Assembly: GCF_001425825.1 (NCBI RefSeq)
Contig: NZ_LMDM01000048.1
Coordinates: 85,590-149,589 of the forward strand
Direction of reading: 5' to 3'
DNA length: 64,000 bases
DNA from: Rhizobacter sp. Root1238
Lineage (GTDB): Bacteria; Pseudomonadota; Gammaproteobacteria; Burkholderiales; Burkholderiaceae_C
This document shows, in pieces, positions 17,165 through 27,315 of this stretch (its first letter is position 1; every line of letters starts with the position of its first letter). The notes below the pieces were generated by a model that worked only from the letters and a program-made list of their open reading frames with translations, did not search any database and was not told the origin of the DNA. Both the position numbers and the translations under genes were made by a program.

Positions 17165-18121
17165 ATGAACCTGCACCAATTCCGGTTCGTCCAGGAGGCC
17201 GTGCGCCGCAACCTGAACCTGACCGAGACGGCCAAGGCGCTGTTCACCTCGCAGCCCGGCATCTCCAAGGCCATCCTCGAACTCGAGGACGAGCTCGGCG
17301 TCGACATCTTCGCGCGCCACGGCAAGCGGCTGCGCCGCGTCACCGAGCCGGGCGCCGAGGTGCTGAAGTCGATCGAGGTGATCATGCGCGAGGTCGGCAA
17401 CCTGAAGCGCATCGGCGAAGAGTTCTCGAAGCAGGACGCCGGCACGCTGTCGATCGCGACCACGCACACGCAGGCCCGCTACTTCCTGCCGGAGCCGGTG
17501 TCGCAGCTGCGCAAGCGCTTCCCGAAGGTCAACATCAGCCTGCACCAGGGCGCGCCGGCGCAGGTGGCGCAGATGGTGATCGAGGAAGTGGCCGACATCG
17601 GCATCGCGACCGAGGCGCTCGCCGAGCACGACGAACTCGTCAGCCTGCCCTGCTACGAATGGCAGCACGCGCTGGTGATGCCGGCCGGCCACCCGCTCGC
17701 GCAGCTCGAACGCATCACGCTCGAAGACCTGGCGCAGCAGCCGCTGGTGTCGTACCACCCGTCGTTCAGCGGCCGCACGCGGGTCGACCAGGCTTTCGCG
17801 GCGCGGCGGCTGAAGCCGAACATCGTGCTGGAGGCGATCGACGCCGACGTCATCAAGACCTACGTGCGCCTGGGCATGGGCATCGGCGTGCTGGCCGAGA
17901 TCGCGGTGCGCGACGACCCGCCGAACGGCGACCTGGTGTCGCGCCCGGTCGGCCACCTGTTCGGCGCCAACGTCACCCGCGTCGCGTTCAAGCGCGGGGC
18001 CTATCTGAGAAACTTCGTCTACGCGTTCGCCGAGATGCTGTCCGACCGCCTGAACCGCGGACTGGTCACCCGCGCGATGAGCGGCGATGCGGCCGACACC
18101 GGCCACGACTACCAACTCTGA
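17165..18121 (+). CDS. CysB-family LysR-type transcriptional regulator
   Basis: 318 residues. The N-terminal winged helix (MNLHQFRFVQEAVRRNLNLTETAKALFTSQPGISKAI) is diagnostic of CysB/Cbl rather than other LysR proteins. The effector domain contains the CysB-like IATTHTQARYFLPEPV, which in CysB binds O-acetylserine or sulfate-related ligands. The family controls sulfate and sulfonate assimilation. No cys structural genes lie nearby except the possible link to cbiX, so cysB and cbl are both possible names. Confidence 0.88.
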   Translation: MNLHQFRFVQEAVRRNLNLTETAKALFTSQPGISKAILELEDELGVDIFARHGKRLRRVTEPGAEVLKSIEVIMREVGNLKRIGEEFSKQDAGTLSIATTHTQARYFLPEPVSQLRKRFPKVNISLHQGAPAQVAQMVIEEVADIGIATEALAEHDELVSLPCYEWQHALVMPAGHPLAQLERITLEDLAQQPLVSYHPSFSGRTRVDQAFAARRLKPNIVLEAIDADVIKTYVRLGMGIGVLAEIAVRDDPPNGDLVSRPVGHLFGANVTRVAFKRGAYLRNFVYAFAEMLSDRLNRGLVTRAMSGDAADTGHDYQL

Positions 18122-18149
18122 TTCGCCAGTTTCGAGCCACGAGCCCACC

Positions 18150-19301
18150 ATGCGAACCCCCACCCTCGAAAGCCGCCTGCCGCAGGTCGGCACGACCATC
18201 TTCACCGTGATGTCGGCGCTGGCGCAGCAGCACGGCGCCGTCAACCTCGGCCAGGGCTTCCCCGATTTCGACGGCGACCCGAAGCTGCTCGACGCGGTGA
18301 CCGGCGCGATGAAGCGCGGCCTGAACCAGTACCCGCCGATGGCCGGCGTGCCGGCGCTGCGCGAGGCGGTGGCCGCGAAGATCGCCACGCTGTACGGCCA
18401 CGCCTGCGACCCCGGCACCGAAGTGACCATCACCGCCGGCGCGACGCAGGCCATCATCACCGCGATCCTCGCGATCGTGCACCCCGGCGACGAGGTGATC
18501 GTGCTCGACCCGTGCTACGACAGCTACGAGCCGAACATCGTGCTGGCCGGCGGCACCGCGGTTCACGTGCCGTTGACGCCGCGGACGTTCCGGCCCGATT
18601 TCGAACGCATCCGCGCCGCGCTCACGCCGCGCACCCGCGCGATCATCGTCAACACGCCGCACAACCCGAGCGCGACCGTCTGGAGCGCGGCCGAGATGCA
18701 GCAGCTGGCCGAGCTGCTGCGCCCGACCGACGTGTTCGTGATCGCCGACGAGGTCTACGAGCACATGGTGTTCGACGGACAGCGGCATGAAAGCATCGCG
18801 CGCCACCCCGAGCTGGCTGCGCGGGGCTTCATCGTCTCGAGCTTCGGCAAGACCTACCACGTGACCGGCTGGAAGGTCGGCTACGTCGCGGCGCCGGCGC
18901 CGCTGACGGCCGAGTTCCGCAAGGTGCACCAGTTCAACGTGTTCACCGTCAACACGCCGGTGCAGCACGGGCTGGCCGCGTACATGGCCGACCCGGCGCC
19001 CTACCTCGACCTGCCGGCGTTCTACCAGCGCAAGCGCGACCTGTTCCGCGCGGGCCTGGCGACGACGCGGCTGAAGCTGCTGCCGAGCGCGGGCAGCTAT
19101 TTCCAGAGCGTCGACTATTCGGCGGTCAGCGAGCTCGGCGAGGAAGGCTTCTGCCGCTGGCTGACCAGCGAGATCGGCGTCGCGGCGATCCCGGTGTCGG
19201 TGTTCTATGCCGGCGGTTTCGAGCAGAAGCTCGCGCGCTTCTGCTTCGCGAAGAAGGACGAGACGCTGGAGCTTGCCCTGGAGCGCTTGGCGAAGCTGTA
19301 G
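18150..19301 (+). CDS. PLP-dependent aminotransferase (methionine/kynurenine aminotransferase-like)
   Basis: 383 residues, fold type I, class I/II. The N-terminal VNLGQGFPDFDGDPKLL, D200 in IADEVYEH (contacts the PLP ring nitrogen) and the Schiff-base lysine K234 in SSFGKTYHVTGWKVGY resemble E. coli YbdL methionine aminotransferase and kynurenine aminotransferases. It would transaminate methionine or aromatic amino acids with a 2-oxo acid. It follows the CysB-like gene by 28 bp, so sulfur amino-acid metabolism is plausible but unproved. Confidence 0.85.
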   Translation: MRTPTLESRLPQVGTTIFTVMSALAQQHGAVNLGQGFPDFDGDPKLLDAVTGAMKRGLNQYPPMAGVPALREAVAAKIATLYGHACDPGTEVTITAGATQAIITAILAIVHPGDEVIVLDPCYDSYEPNIVLAGGTAVHVPLTPRTFRPDFERIRAALTPRTRAIIVNTPHNPSATVWSAAEMQQLAELLRPTDVFVIADEVYEHMVFDGQRHESIARHPELAARGFIVSSFGKTYHVTGWKVGYVAAPAPLTAEFRKVHQFNVFTVNTPVQHGLAAYMADPAPYLDLPAFYQRKRDLFRAGLATTRLKLLPSAGSYFQSVDYSAVSELGEEGFCRWLTSEIGVAAIPVSVFYAGGFEQKLARFCFAKKDETLELALERLAKL

Positions 19302-19312
19302 CCCGGCTGGGT

Positions 19313-21394
19313 TCAGCGCGAGCCGCTCGCCTTCGGTTTGCGGGTGGTGTCGAGTTCGCTCAGTTCGCTGAGGTCGAAATCGAGGCCGGGGCGCGAGTCG
19401 CCGGCGTCGTTCGGCGCCGCGGTGGGCCCCGACAGCCGCGCCGGATCGGTCGAGATGTCGAGGTCGAGCGACAGCCGCTCGACCTGCGGGAGCGACGGCG
19501 TCGGGCCATCCGGCGGCGGCATCACGGCGGCATCGGGCCGCGGGGCGGGCGAATCGCCGGTCGCCGACAGGTCCAGCGTGATGCCCACCGATTCGATGGG
19601 CAGCAGCAGGTCGACGCCTTCGGGGCGCACGTCGCGTTCGGCCAGGTCGCGCGCGATGCCGTACAGGAACAGCAGGTCGCGGTACGCCGGCACGTCGAAC
19701 GGCGGGCCCTGGTTGCGCCGGAACAGCGCGCCGTCGAGCGCGGCCATCGCCTCGCCCGGCGCCGACCACAGCGATTGCACGCGGGCCAGCACGTCGGGGA
19801 AGCCTTCTTCGAGGTCGCGCTCCTTCGACGGATCGTTTTCGTCCCATTCGACCGCATAGGCGTTGAAGCGGCGGTTGAAGCGCTCGCGGATGCGGTCGTA
19901 CGGATCGCGCTCGTCGCGGCGGCGGTAGATCTCCATCAGCTTCAGGTACGGCAGCGGGCTGACGCCGCCGGTGCTGCGCACATGGCCCATCAGCAGGTCG
20001 ACCGCGGCGTCGTCCTGGCCCAGCACGACGAAGAACTCGACCTGCTGGTCGAGGTCGATCAGTTCTTCGGCCGACATCGGCCGGTGCGGTTCCAGCGCAT
20101 CGGGGTCGATGTCGGTGCCGGGCTCGGTCGCCCTCGACAGCGTGGCCTGCATCGCGGCGACCGCGCGCGGCGTCAGCGTGACGTCGGACATCGGCGACAG
20201 CGGCGCCGGCGCGGCGGGCCGCTTGCGCACCGGCGGCGGCGTGTCGACCAGCACCGCGCCGCCGGCGAACGGCTCGGGCGACATCGCCGCCGGAATGGTG
20301 CGCGGTGGGTCGGCCGGCGTGGCGGCCGGGGCCGCGGCGGATCCCGGTGCCGGCGGCTCGACCCACCAGGCGGCAGCCTGGCGCTCGCGCCAGCGCTGCC
20401 ACACCAGGAAGCCGAGGCCGGCGGCGAGCAGCGCGCACAGCACCGCCAGCGCATAGACCAGCGGGTTCGCGTAGCGCGCCGACTGGGCCTGCTGCACCTT
20501 CGCCTGCAGGTCGGCGATCGACTGCTGGCGCGCCACGCCTTCGGCGCGCAGCTGGCTCATCGAGGCTTCGAGCGCCTTCAGGCGATCCTGCGCCTGCAGG
20601 CGCTCGACCAGTTCGGGGTCGATGAAGCGGTACGGCGACGAGCCGGCCGCCTGTGCGGCCTCGGCCAGCGGCGTCAGCTGGGAGCTCATGCGCAGCGACG
20701 GCGAGATCAGCGCATCGGTCTCGACCGGATCGAGTTGCAGCGTCGGTCCCTTCGGACGCACGGGCTCGGCGGCCGGCTTCTGCGAGCGCGCGGCCTTCCT
20801 GGCCGCGCCGGCTGTCGCGGCGGGGCGTGTCGCCGGCGTTTCGCTGGCCGCGGCGCGCGGGCGTTGCGCCGCCGCGCCCGGGGCGACGCGCGGCAAGGTC
20901 GAACGCACCGGCGGCTCGCCCTGCGGCGAGATCACGCTGGCCAGCGGCGAGGCCGAGAGATCGGGTGAATCGGCGATGTCCGGCAGCGCATGGGCCGGTG
21001 CTGCCGCGCTGGCCGACGGCGGATCGGCAAACACCATGTAATTGCGCGACAGCCGCGTCGGACATCCGACATTCAATGCAATGGCCACCACCGGCTCGTC
21101 GACCGGCACGGTGGTGGTGACACGCAGCCGGCGGTCGGCGCTGCCGGGCCGGCCTTCGATGCGGACCTGCACCGACAGCGAGGACAGCGGGCGGTCGCCG
21201 ATCGACACATCGGCCTTGATGCAGGAGGCCTCGATGCGCTCGTCGGGCTCCAGCCGCAGCATCACGCCGAAATTGAGCGGGTGGCCCAGCGTGGTGGCGC
21301 CGAGCGTGTTGCCGAACCCCATCGCGGTCGCTCGGCCCATGGGCAGGAGGCCCAAAGCGAGACTGATCGCGAGCAAGTTCGAGAATCTCTGCAT
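19313..21394 (-). CDS. FimV/HubP-like protein
   Basis: 693 residues. A signal peptide (about 1-24) precedes a FimV N-terminal domain: GHPLNFGVMLRLEPDERIEASC and the PVDEP motif around residue 100. A Pro/Ala-rich linker, a coiled coil (about 258-306) and one transmembrane helix (311-331) follow. The acidic cytoplasmic part contains TPR-like helices (for example LIDLDQQVEFFVVLGQDDAAVDLLM). FimV/HubP proteins organise the cell pole, type IV pili and chemotaxis. No LysM motif is apparent, so this may be a paralogue of the classical FimV. It is divergent from the enoyl-CoA hydratase gene. Confidence 0.75.
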   Translation of the reverse strand: MQRFSNLLAISLALGLLPMGRATAMGFGNTLGATTLGHPLNFGVMLRLEPDERIEASCIKADVSIGDRPLSSLSVQVRIEGRPGSADRRLRVTTTVPVDEPVVAIALNVGCPTRLSRNYMVFADPPSASAAAPAHALPDIADSPDLSASPLASVISPQGEPPVRSTLPRVAPGAAAQRPRAAASETPATRPAATAGAARKAARSQKPAAEPVRPKGPTLQLDPVETDALISPSLRMSSQLTPLAEAAQAAGSSPYRFIDPELVERLQAQDRLKALEASMSQLRAEGVARQQSIADLQAKVQQAQSARYANPLVYALAVLCALLAAGLGFLVWQRWRERQAAAWWVEPPAPGSAAAPAATPADPPRTIPAAMSPEPFAGGAVLVDTPPPVRKRPAAPAPLSPMSDVTLTPRAVAAMQATLSRATEPGTDIDPDALEPHRPMSAEELIDLDQQVEFFVVLGQDDAAVDLLMGHVRSTGGVSPLPYLKLMEIYRRRDERDPYDRIRERFNRRFNAYAVEWDENDPSKERDLEEGFPDVLARVQSLWSAPGEAMAALDGALFRRNQGPPFDVPAYRDLLFLYGIARDLAERDVRPEGVDLLLPIESVGITLDLSATGDSPAPRPDAAVMPPPDGPTPSLPQVERLSLDLDISTDPARLSGPTAAPNDAGDSRPGLDFDLSELSELDTTRKPKASGSR

Positions 21395-21546
21395 TCGGCT
21401 GAGCAGTTGATTGATCGTTTTGACTCTAGCATGAACGTTCCTGCGGCGATCTCCGCAATAACGGGCAGAAACGGGCCCGGAACGGAGCGTCCGGCACCCC
21501 ATGCCACAATCGCGCGCCATGCGCCTGGCGCTGTCTGACGAATGGG

Positions 21547-22332
21547 ATGGCCATGCCTTCTGAATTGCGTGCCGAACGACGTGACGGCGCCCTGGTGCTG
21601 ACGATCAGCGACCCGGCTTCGCGCAACACGCTCTCCGAACAGGTCTTCACCGCCGGCATCGAATCGCTGGGCGTGGCCGAGTCGGATCCCGACGTGCATT
21701 GCGTCGTGCTGCGCGGCGATGGCGAGCATTTCTGCGCCGGCGGCAACCTGCAGCGGCTGCTCGCGAGCCGCGAGGCGCCGCGCGAGGTGCAGCGCGAGAT
21801 GCTGGAGCGCTTCCACGAGTTCGTCGAGGTGTTGCGCGTGTTCCCGAAGCCGGTGATCGCGGCGGTCGAAGGCGCGGCCGCCGGCGGTGGTTTTTCGCTC
21901 GCATTGGCCTGCGACCTGATCGTCGCGGCCGAGGATGCGCGCTTCGTGATGTCCTACGGCCGCATCGGCCTGTCGCCCGACGGCGGCTCGACCTGGCAAT
22001 TGATGCAGCGCCTGCCGCGCGCGGTGGTGCTGCAGATGCTGTGGCTGTCCGAGCCGATGGGCGCGGCGCAACTGCAAGCCTTGGGCCTTGTCAATTGGGT
22101 GACAGACAGTGGCCAGGCGCTGACCCAAGCTCTGGCGGTGGCCGAACGGCTGTCGCACCTGGCGCCGAACGCGGTCGCCAGCGTGAAGGAGCTGGTCAAT
22201 GCATGGCCCGAGCGCAGCCTCTCGCAGCAGATGGCATCGGAGCGGGATCACTTCCTTGAGAACTTCTTTCATCGCAACGGCGGCGAAGGCCTGCAGGCCT
22301 TCCTGGACAAGCGCACGCCGCGCTTCGAGTAG
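21547..22332 (+). CDS. Enoyl-CoA hydratase/isomerase family protein (possible oxepin-CoA hydrolase type)
   Basis: 261 residues, crotonase fold. It has oxyanion-hole motifs HFCAGGNLQRL (about 58-68) and AAAGGGFSLALACDLIVAAEDARFVMSYGRIGLSPDGG, and a C-terminal GGEGLQAFLDKRTPRF. The whole resembles proteins annotated in Burkholderiales as alternative oxepin-CoA hydrolase of phenylacetate degradation; a general enoyl-CoA hydratase is equally defensible. No paa genes are adjacent. A second ATG 6 bp downstream is also possible. Confidence 0.82.
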   Translation: MAMPSELRAERRDGALVLTISDPASRNTLSEQVFTAGIESLGVAESDPDVHCVVLRGDGEHFCAGGNLQRLLASREAPREVQREMLERFHEFVEVLRVFPKPVIAAVEGAAAGGGFSLALACDLIVAAEDARFVMSYGRIGLSPDGGSTWQLMQRLPRAVVLQMLWLSEPMGAAQLQALGLVNWVTDSGQALTQALAVAERLSHLAPNAVASVKELVNAWPERSLSQQMASERDHFLENFFHRNGGEGLQAFLDKRTPRFE

Positions 22333-22344
22333 CGCGGGGGCGGC

Positions 22345-23046
22345 ATGAGCCGCGCGTTGCCGCGGCGTCGACGCATCTATCTGATGCGACACGGCTCCGT
22401 CGACTACTTCAGGGAAGACGGCAGCGCGGTGCCGCCGGACACGGTGCCGCTGAATGCCGTCGGCCGCGACCAGGCCGATGCGGCGGGTCGCCTGTTCGCG
22501 CAATGCGGCGTGCAATTCGACAGCGTGCTGGCCAGCGGATTGCCGCGCACCGTCGAAACCGCGACGCGCGTGCTGGCCGCCGCTGCGCAGCCGGCCTTGC
22601 AGGTGCTGCACGAGCCCGCGCTCGAAGAGATCCGTCCCGGCCGCCTGGCCGACATCCCGAAGCACGAGATCGAAGCCGCCTTCCTCGGCGCGTTCCGCAC
22701 CGGCCCGAACGTCCAGTCGCAGCGCTTTCTCGGCGGCGAATCGGTCGGCGAACTGCTCGACCGCGTGTTGCCGGCCTTTGATGCGCTGCTCGCGCGCGAC
22801 GACTGGCAATGCCTGCTGATGGTGATGCACGGCGGCGTGAACCGAGCGCTGCTGTCGCGCGTGCTGGCCGGCGAGCGCGCCTTCTTCGGCCGGCTCGAAC
22901 AGGCACCGGCCTGCATCAACGTGATCGACGTCGGCGCGAACGACCAGATCGTGCGTGCCGTCAACCTCGCGCCCACGCAATGGCTGCACGAGCGCGAGAC
23001 GATGACGACGATGGAGAAGCTGCTGGCGCAGTACATGCGCCTGTAA
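22345..23046 (+). CDS. Histidine phosphatase family protein
   Basis: 233 residues, phosphoglycerate-mutase-like superfamily. The catalytic RHG is at residues 15-17 (YLMRHGSVDYF), with the second His in MVMHGGVNRALLSRVL. It probably removes a phosphate from a small metabolite; the substrate cannot be told from sequence. It starts 12 bp after the enoyl-CoA hydratase, so they are likely cotranscribed. Confidence 0.85.
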   Translation: MSRALPRRRRIYLMRHGSVDYFREDGSAVPPDTVPLNAVGRDQADAAGRLFAQCGVQFDSVLASGLPRTVETATRVLAAAAQPALQVLHEPALEEIRPGRLADIPKHEIEAAFLGAFRTGPNVQSQRFLGGESVGELLDRVLPAFDALLARDDWQCLLMVMHGGVNRALLSRVLAGERAFFGRLEQAPACINVIDVGANDQIVRAVNLAPTQWLHERETMTTMEKLLAQYMRL

Positions 23047-23184
23047 TCCGGATGCCAATCCGGGATTCAACCCCATTTGTTCGCTTGTCACACCCGAAGG
23101 AGCGGAGCGCTGCCCGAAGGCGCGTCCGGCGCGCCACGGCCTCGCCCCACGCGCCTTTCGCGCCACCACAAGAACGACAGCAAC

Positions 23185-23961
23185 CTACGTCCGATACCCC
23201 CCATCGATCCGATCCAGCCGCCGCAGCAACCCCGGCCACGTCAACGCCCCCGCCCCCATCCCCCGCGTCGCCACCCTCGCCTGTTCCGCCGCGGTCTGGA
23301 TGATCTGCGGATCGATGTGGATCAGCGGCGCACCACCCGCCATCGCACGGACCTGGATCGTGCACACCGTCTCGAAGAAGTACATCGCCAGCACCGCATC
23401 GGCCACCGTCGGCCCGACCGTCAGCAGCCCGTGGTTGCGCAGCATCAGGTAGGTCGCGCGGCCGAGGTCCTTCACCAGCCGCGGCTTCTCGTCGTCGCGC
23501 AGCGCGACGCCTTCGTAGTCGTGGTACGCCAGGCTCGACAGGATGAAGATCGACTGCTGCGACAACGGCAGCACGCCGCCCTTCTGCGCCGACACCGCCA
23601 GGCCGTTCAGCGTGTGCGTGTGCAGCACGCATTGCGCATCGTGGCGCGCCGAATGGATCGCGCTGTGGATCGTGAAGCCCGCAGGGTTCACCGGGAACGG
23701 CGTGTCGTCGAGCTTGTTGCCCTGCAGGTCGATCTTCACCAGGCTCGACGCGGTGATCTCGTCGAACATCAGCCCGTACGGGTTGATCAGGAAGCGGTCA
23801 TCCTCGCCCGGCACGCGCGCGGTGATGTGGGTAAACACCAAGTCGTCCCACTTGAAATGCGCCACCAGCCGATACGCCGCGGCGAGGTCCACGCGGGTCT
23901 GCCATTCGGCATCGCTGACGCGGCCCTCGCGGCTCGGAATGTCCAGCACTCGATCGCCCAT
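23185..23961 (-). CDS. Class II aldolase/adducin family protein
   Basis: 258 residues. The zinc ligands of class II aldolases are present: H104 and H106 in VLHTHTLNG, and H167 in LRNHGLLTVG. Early residues KWDDLVFTHITARVPGEDDRFLINPYG match the family. The catalytic Glu of L-fuculose-phosphate aldolase is not obvious, as in many unassigned members, so the reaction is unknown. It is divergent from the Crp/Fnr regulator with a 92-bp gap. Confidence 0.82.
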   Translation of the reverse strand: MGDRVLDIPSREGRVSDAEWQTRVDLAAAYRLVAHFKWDDLVFTHITARVPGEDDRFLINPYGLMFDEITASSLVKIDLQGNKLDDTPFPVNPAGFTIHSAIHSARHDAQCVLHTHTLNGLAVSAQKGGVLPLSQQSIFILSSLAYHDYEGVALRDDEKPRLVKDLGRATYLMLRNHGLLTVGPTVADAVLAMYFFETVCTIQVRAMAGGAPLIHIDPQIIQTAAEQARVATRGMGAGALTWPGLLRRLDRIDGGYRT

Positions 23962-24033
23962 GCGCGCTCTCCTCGTGAAGGGAATTCGCGCACTCTTTCA
24001 GCAATCGCCTTCATGGACAATGAGGTCGCACCC

Positions 24034-24049
24034 TGTCACGTCAGAGACA
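24034..24049. promoter_or_regulatory. Possible Crp/Fnr-type operator
   Basis: TGTC-N8-GACA forms a short dyad only 4 bp before the start of the Crp/Fnr-type gene, in the divergent region shared with the aldolase gene. Position suggests autoregulation. The half-sites are short and could be chance. Confidence 0.25.
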
Positions 24050-24053
24050 AAAC

Positions 24054-24758
24054 ATGAATACCCCCGTTCTTACAATCGATGAGCAGGCCAACATCGAATC
24101 GGGTTCGTGGTTCTCCAAACTCTCGCAGCCATTGCGCAATGCCATCCTCTCGCGGGCCGTCGTGCGCCGCGTGCACGACGGCGCCCTGCTGTCGTCACGC
24201 GGCGAAGCGGCCGACGAATGGTGCGGCGTCGCGAAGGGCGCGGTGCGGGTCAGCTCGGTCTCGCTGTCCGGCAAGCAGATCACGCTGACCTACGTGGAGC
24301 CCGGCCTGTGGTTCGGCGACATCTCGCTGTTCGACGGCCTGCCGCGCACGCACGATGCGAACGCCCATGGCGCGACCACGCTGCTGGTGGTGCGCAAGGC
24401 CGATTTCCGCGAGCTGCTGTCGCAGCACACCGAACTCTACGAAGCGCTGCTGAAGCTGAACTGCCGCCGGCTGCGCCTGATGTTCGACGTGGTCGAAGAC
24501 CTCAACACGATGCCGCTCGCGGCGCGGCTGGCCAAGCAGATCCTGCTGCTGTCGCGCAGCTACGGCATCGAGCAGGGCCAGGAGATCCGCATCGGCCTGC
24601 AGCTCGCGCAGGAAGACCTGGCGCAGCTGCTCGGTGCTTCGCGCCAGCGGGTCAACCAGGAGCTGAAGGGCTTCGAGCGCGACGGTGCGGTGCGCATCGA
24701 GCCGACGCGGCTGGTGGTGCTGTCGAAGGACAAGCTGCTGGCGATCTCCGAACGCTGA
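24054..24758 (+). CDS. Crp/Fnr family transcriptional regulator
   Basis: 234 residues. An N-terminal cyclic-nucleotide-binding-like beta barrel (about 40-125, with EPGLWFGDISLFDGLPRTHDANA), a dimerisation helix, and a C-terminal HTH with EDLAQLLGASRQRVNQELKGFERDG. There are no Cys clusters, so an Fe-S sensor of the FNR type is unlikely. It may control the adjacent aldolase gene or the downstream kinase-dehydrogenase pair, which begins 23 bp after it. Confidence 0.88.
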   Translation: MNTPVLTIDEQANIESGSWFSKLSQPLRNAILSRAVVRRVHDGALLSSRGEAADEWCGVAKGAVRVSSVSLSGKQITLTYVEPGLWFGDISLFDGLPRTHDANAHGATTLLVVRKADFRELLSQHTELYEALLKLNCRRLRLMFDVVEDLNTMPLAARLAKQILLLSRSYGIEQGQEIRIGLQLAQEDLAQLLGASRQRVNQELKGFERDGAVRIEPTRLVVLSKDKLLAISER

Positions 24759-24781
24759 CTTGCGAAGGCTGACTGGACCGC

Positions 24782-25861
24782 ATGGACGCCTACACCGGAA
24801 CCAAACCCGTCGCCGACTCGCACGCCTTCGACGCGGGCGCGCTGCAGGCCTGGCTGCAGGTCGCGCTGCCGGGCTTCGCCGGGCCGCTGCAGGTCGAGCA
24901 GTTCAAGGGCGGCCAATCGAACCCGACCTACAAGCTGGTGACGCCATCGCGCTCGTACGTGATGCGCACCAAGCCCGGCCCGGCCGCGAAGCTGCTGCCG
25001 TCGGCGCATGCGATCGAGCGCGAGTTCCGCGTGATGCGCGCGCTGCACGGCAGCGCCGTGCCGGTGCCCGAGATGCTGCTGCTGTGCGAGGACGAATCGG
25101 TGATCGGCCGCGCGTTCTACATCATGGAGTTCGTGCAGGGCCGCGTGCTGTGGGAGCAGTCGCTGCCCGGCTTCGATGCGGCCGAGCGCGGCCGCCTCTA
25201 CGACGAGATGAACCGCGTGATGGCGGCGCTGCACCAGGTCGACGTCGCGGCCGCGGGCCTGGGCGACTACGGCAAGCCGGGCAACTACTTCGAGCGCCAG
25301 ATCGCGCGCTGGAGCAAGCAGTACCAGGCCTCGATCACGCAGCCGATCGACGCGATGGACGAGCTTGCGCGCTGGCTGCCGGCCCACATGCCGGCCAGCG
25401 CGCGCGACGAATCGCAGGTGTCGGTGGTGCACGGCGACTACCGGCTCGACAACCTGGTGTTCCACCCGAGCGAGCCGCGCGTGCTGGCCGTGCTCGACTG
25501 GGAGCTGTCGACGCTCGGCCACCCGCTGGCCGATTTCAGCTACCACTGCATGTCGTGGCACATCCCGCCCGGCGCGTTCCGCGGCATCGGCGGGCTCGAC
25601 CTGGCCGCGCTCGGCATCCCCGACGAAGCGGCCTACGTGCGCCGCTACTGCGAGCGCACCGGCCGCGCCGACCCGCAGGCGGTGATAGCCGACTGGAACT
25701 TCTACATGGCCTACAACCTGTTCCGCATGGCCGGCATCCTGCAAGGCATCGCGAAGCGGGTCGAAGACGGCACCGCGTCGAGCGCGCAGGCGCGCCAGGC
25801 CGGCGCCGGCGCGCGGCCGCTGGCCGAGATGGGCTGGCGCATGGCCCGGCACGGCACCTGA
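24782..25861 (+). CDS. APH-type phosphotransferase (ACAD10/LvaA-like)
   Basis: 359 residues, aminoglycoside-phosphotransferase fold. It has the N-lobe GGQSNPTYKLV with the ATP-contacting segment YVMRTKPGP, the catalytic loop VVHGDYRLDNLVFHP (HGDxxxxN) and the metal-binding VLDWELSTLGHPLADFSY. This is the subfamily of the kinase domain of human ACAD10/ACAD11 and of bacterial LvaA, which phosphorylate 4-hydroxyacyl-CoAs. The acyl-CoA dehydrogenase gene 21 bp downstream repeats the ACAD10/11 domain pairing, favouring acyl-CoA metabolism over antibiotic resistance. Confidence 0.87.
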   Translation: MDAYTGTKPVADSHAFDAGALQAWLQVALPGFAGPLQVEQFKGGQSNPTYKLVTPSRSYVMRTKPGPAAKLLPSAHAIEREFRVMRALHGSAVPVPEMLLLCEDESVIGRAFYIMEFVQGRVLWEQSLPGFDAAERGRLYDEMNRVMAALHQVDVAAAGLGDYGKPGNYFERQIARWSKQYQASITQPIDAMDELARWLPAHMPASARDESQVSVVHGDYRLDNLVFHPSEPRVLAVLDWELSTLGHPLADFSYHCMSWHIPPGAFRGIGGLDLAALGIPDEAAYVRRYCERTGRADPQAVIADWNFYMAYNLFRMAGILQGIAKRVEDGTASSAQARQAGAGARPLAEMGWRMARHGT

Positions 25862-25882
25862 TCACCCCCCGGAGACCCCAGC

Positions 25883-27097
<1,215 letters not shown>

Positions 27098-27104
27098 CGC
27101 CCCT

Positions 27105-27312
27105 CCCCGTTCGCCCTGAGCCTGTCGAAGGGTCAGGCTGAGCTTGTCGAAGCCTTGGTTCGATGCGCAGACCCTTCGACAAGCTCAGGGCGAACGGAAG
27201 GGAGTTCGGTGCTGTGTGGGCCGAACGCACACCCGTTCGGGCTGAGCCTGTCGAAGCCCCGGCTCCATGCGGGCAGGCCCTTCGACAGACTCAGGGCGAA
27301 CGGGTTGGATGA
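27105..27312. repeat. Second cluster of REP-like inverted repeats
   Basis: The same family as at 1-390: CCGTTCGCCCTGAGCCTGTC, then GCTGAGCTTGTCGAAGCC, CCTTCGACAAGCTCAGGGCG, GTTCGGGCTGAGCCTGTCGA and CTTCGACAGACTCAGGGCGA. At least five arms in alternating orientation lie between two convergent genes. The conserved tail GAGTTCGGTGCTGTG is also present. Likely a transcript-end or spacer element. Confidence 0.88.
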
Positions 27313-27315
27313 GGC

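Noticed and set aside
18066-21065. 999-residue minus-strand frame
   Set aside because: Arg/Ala/Gly-rich out-of-frame reading of the FimV-like gene and antisense of the aminotransferase; no domain seen.
24782-25861. Aminoglycoside resistance gene
   Set aside because: The fold is APH-like, but sequence and the adjacent acyl-CoA dehydrogenase match the ACAD10/LvaA metabolic subfamily.
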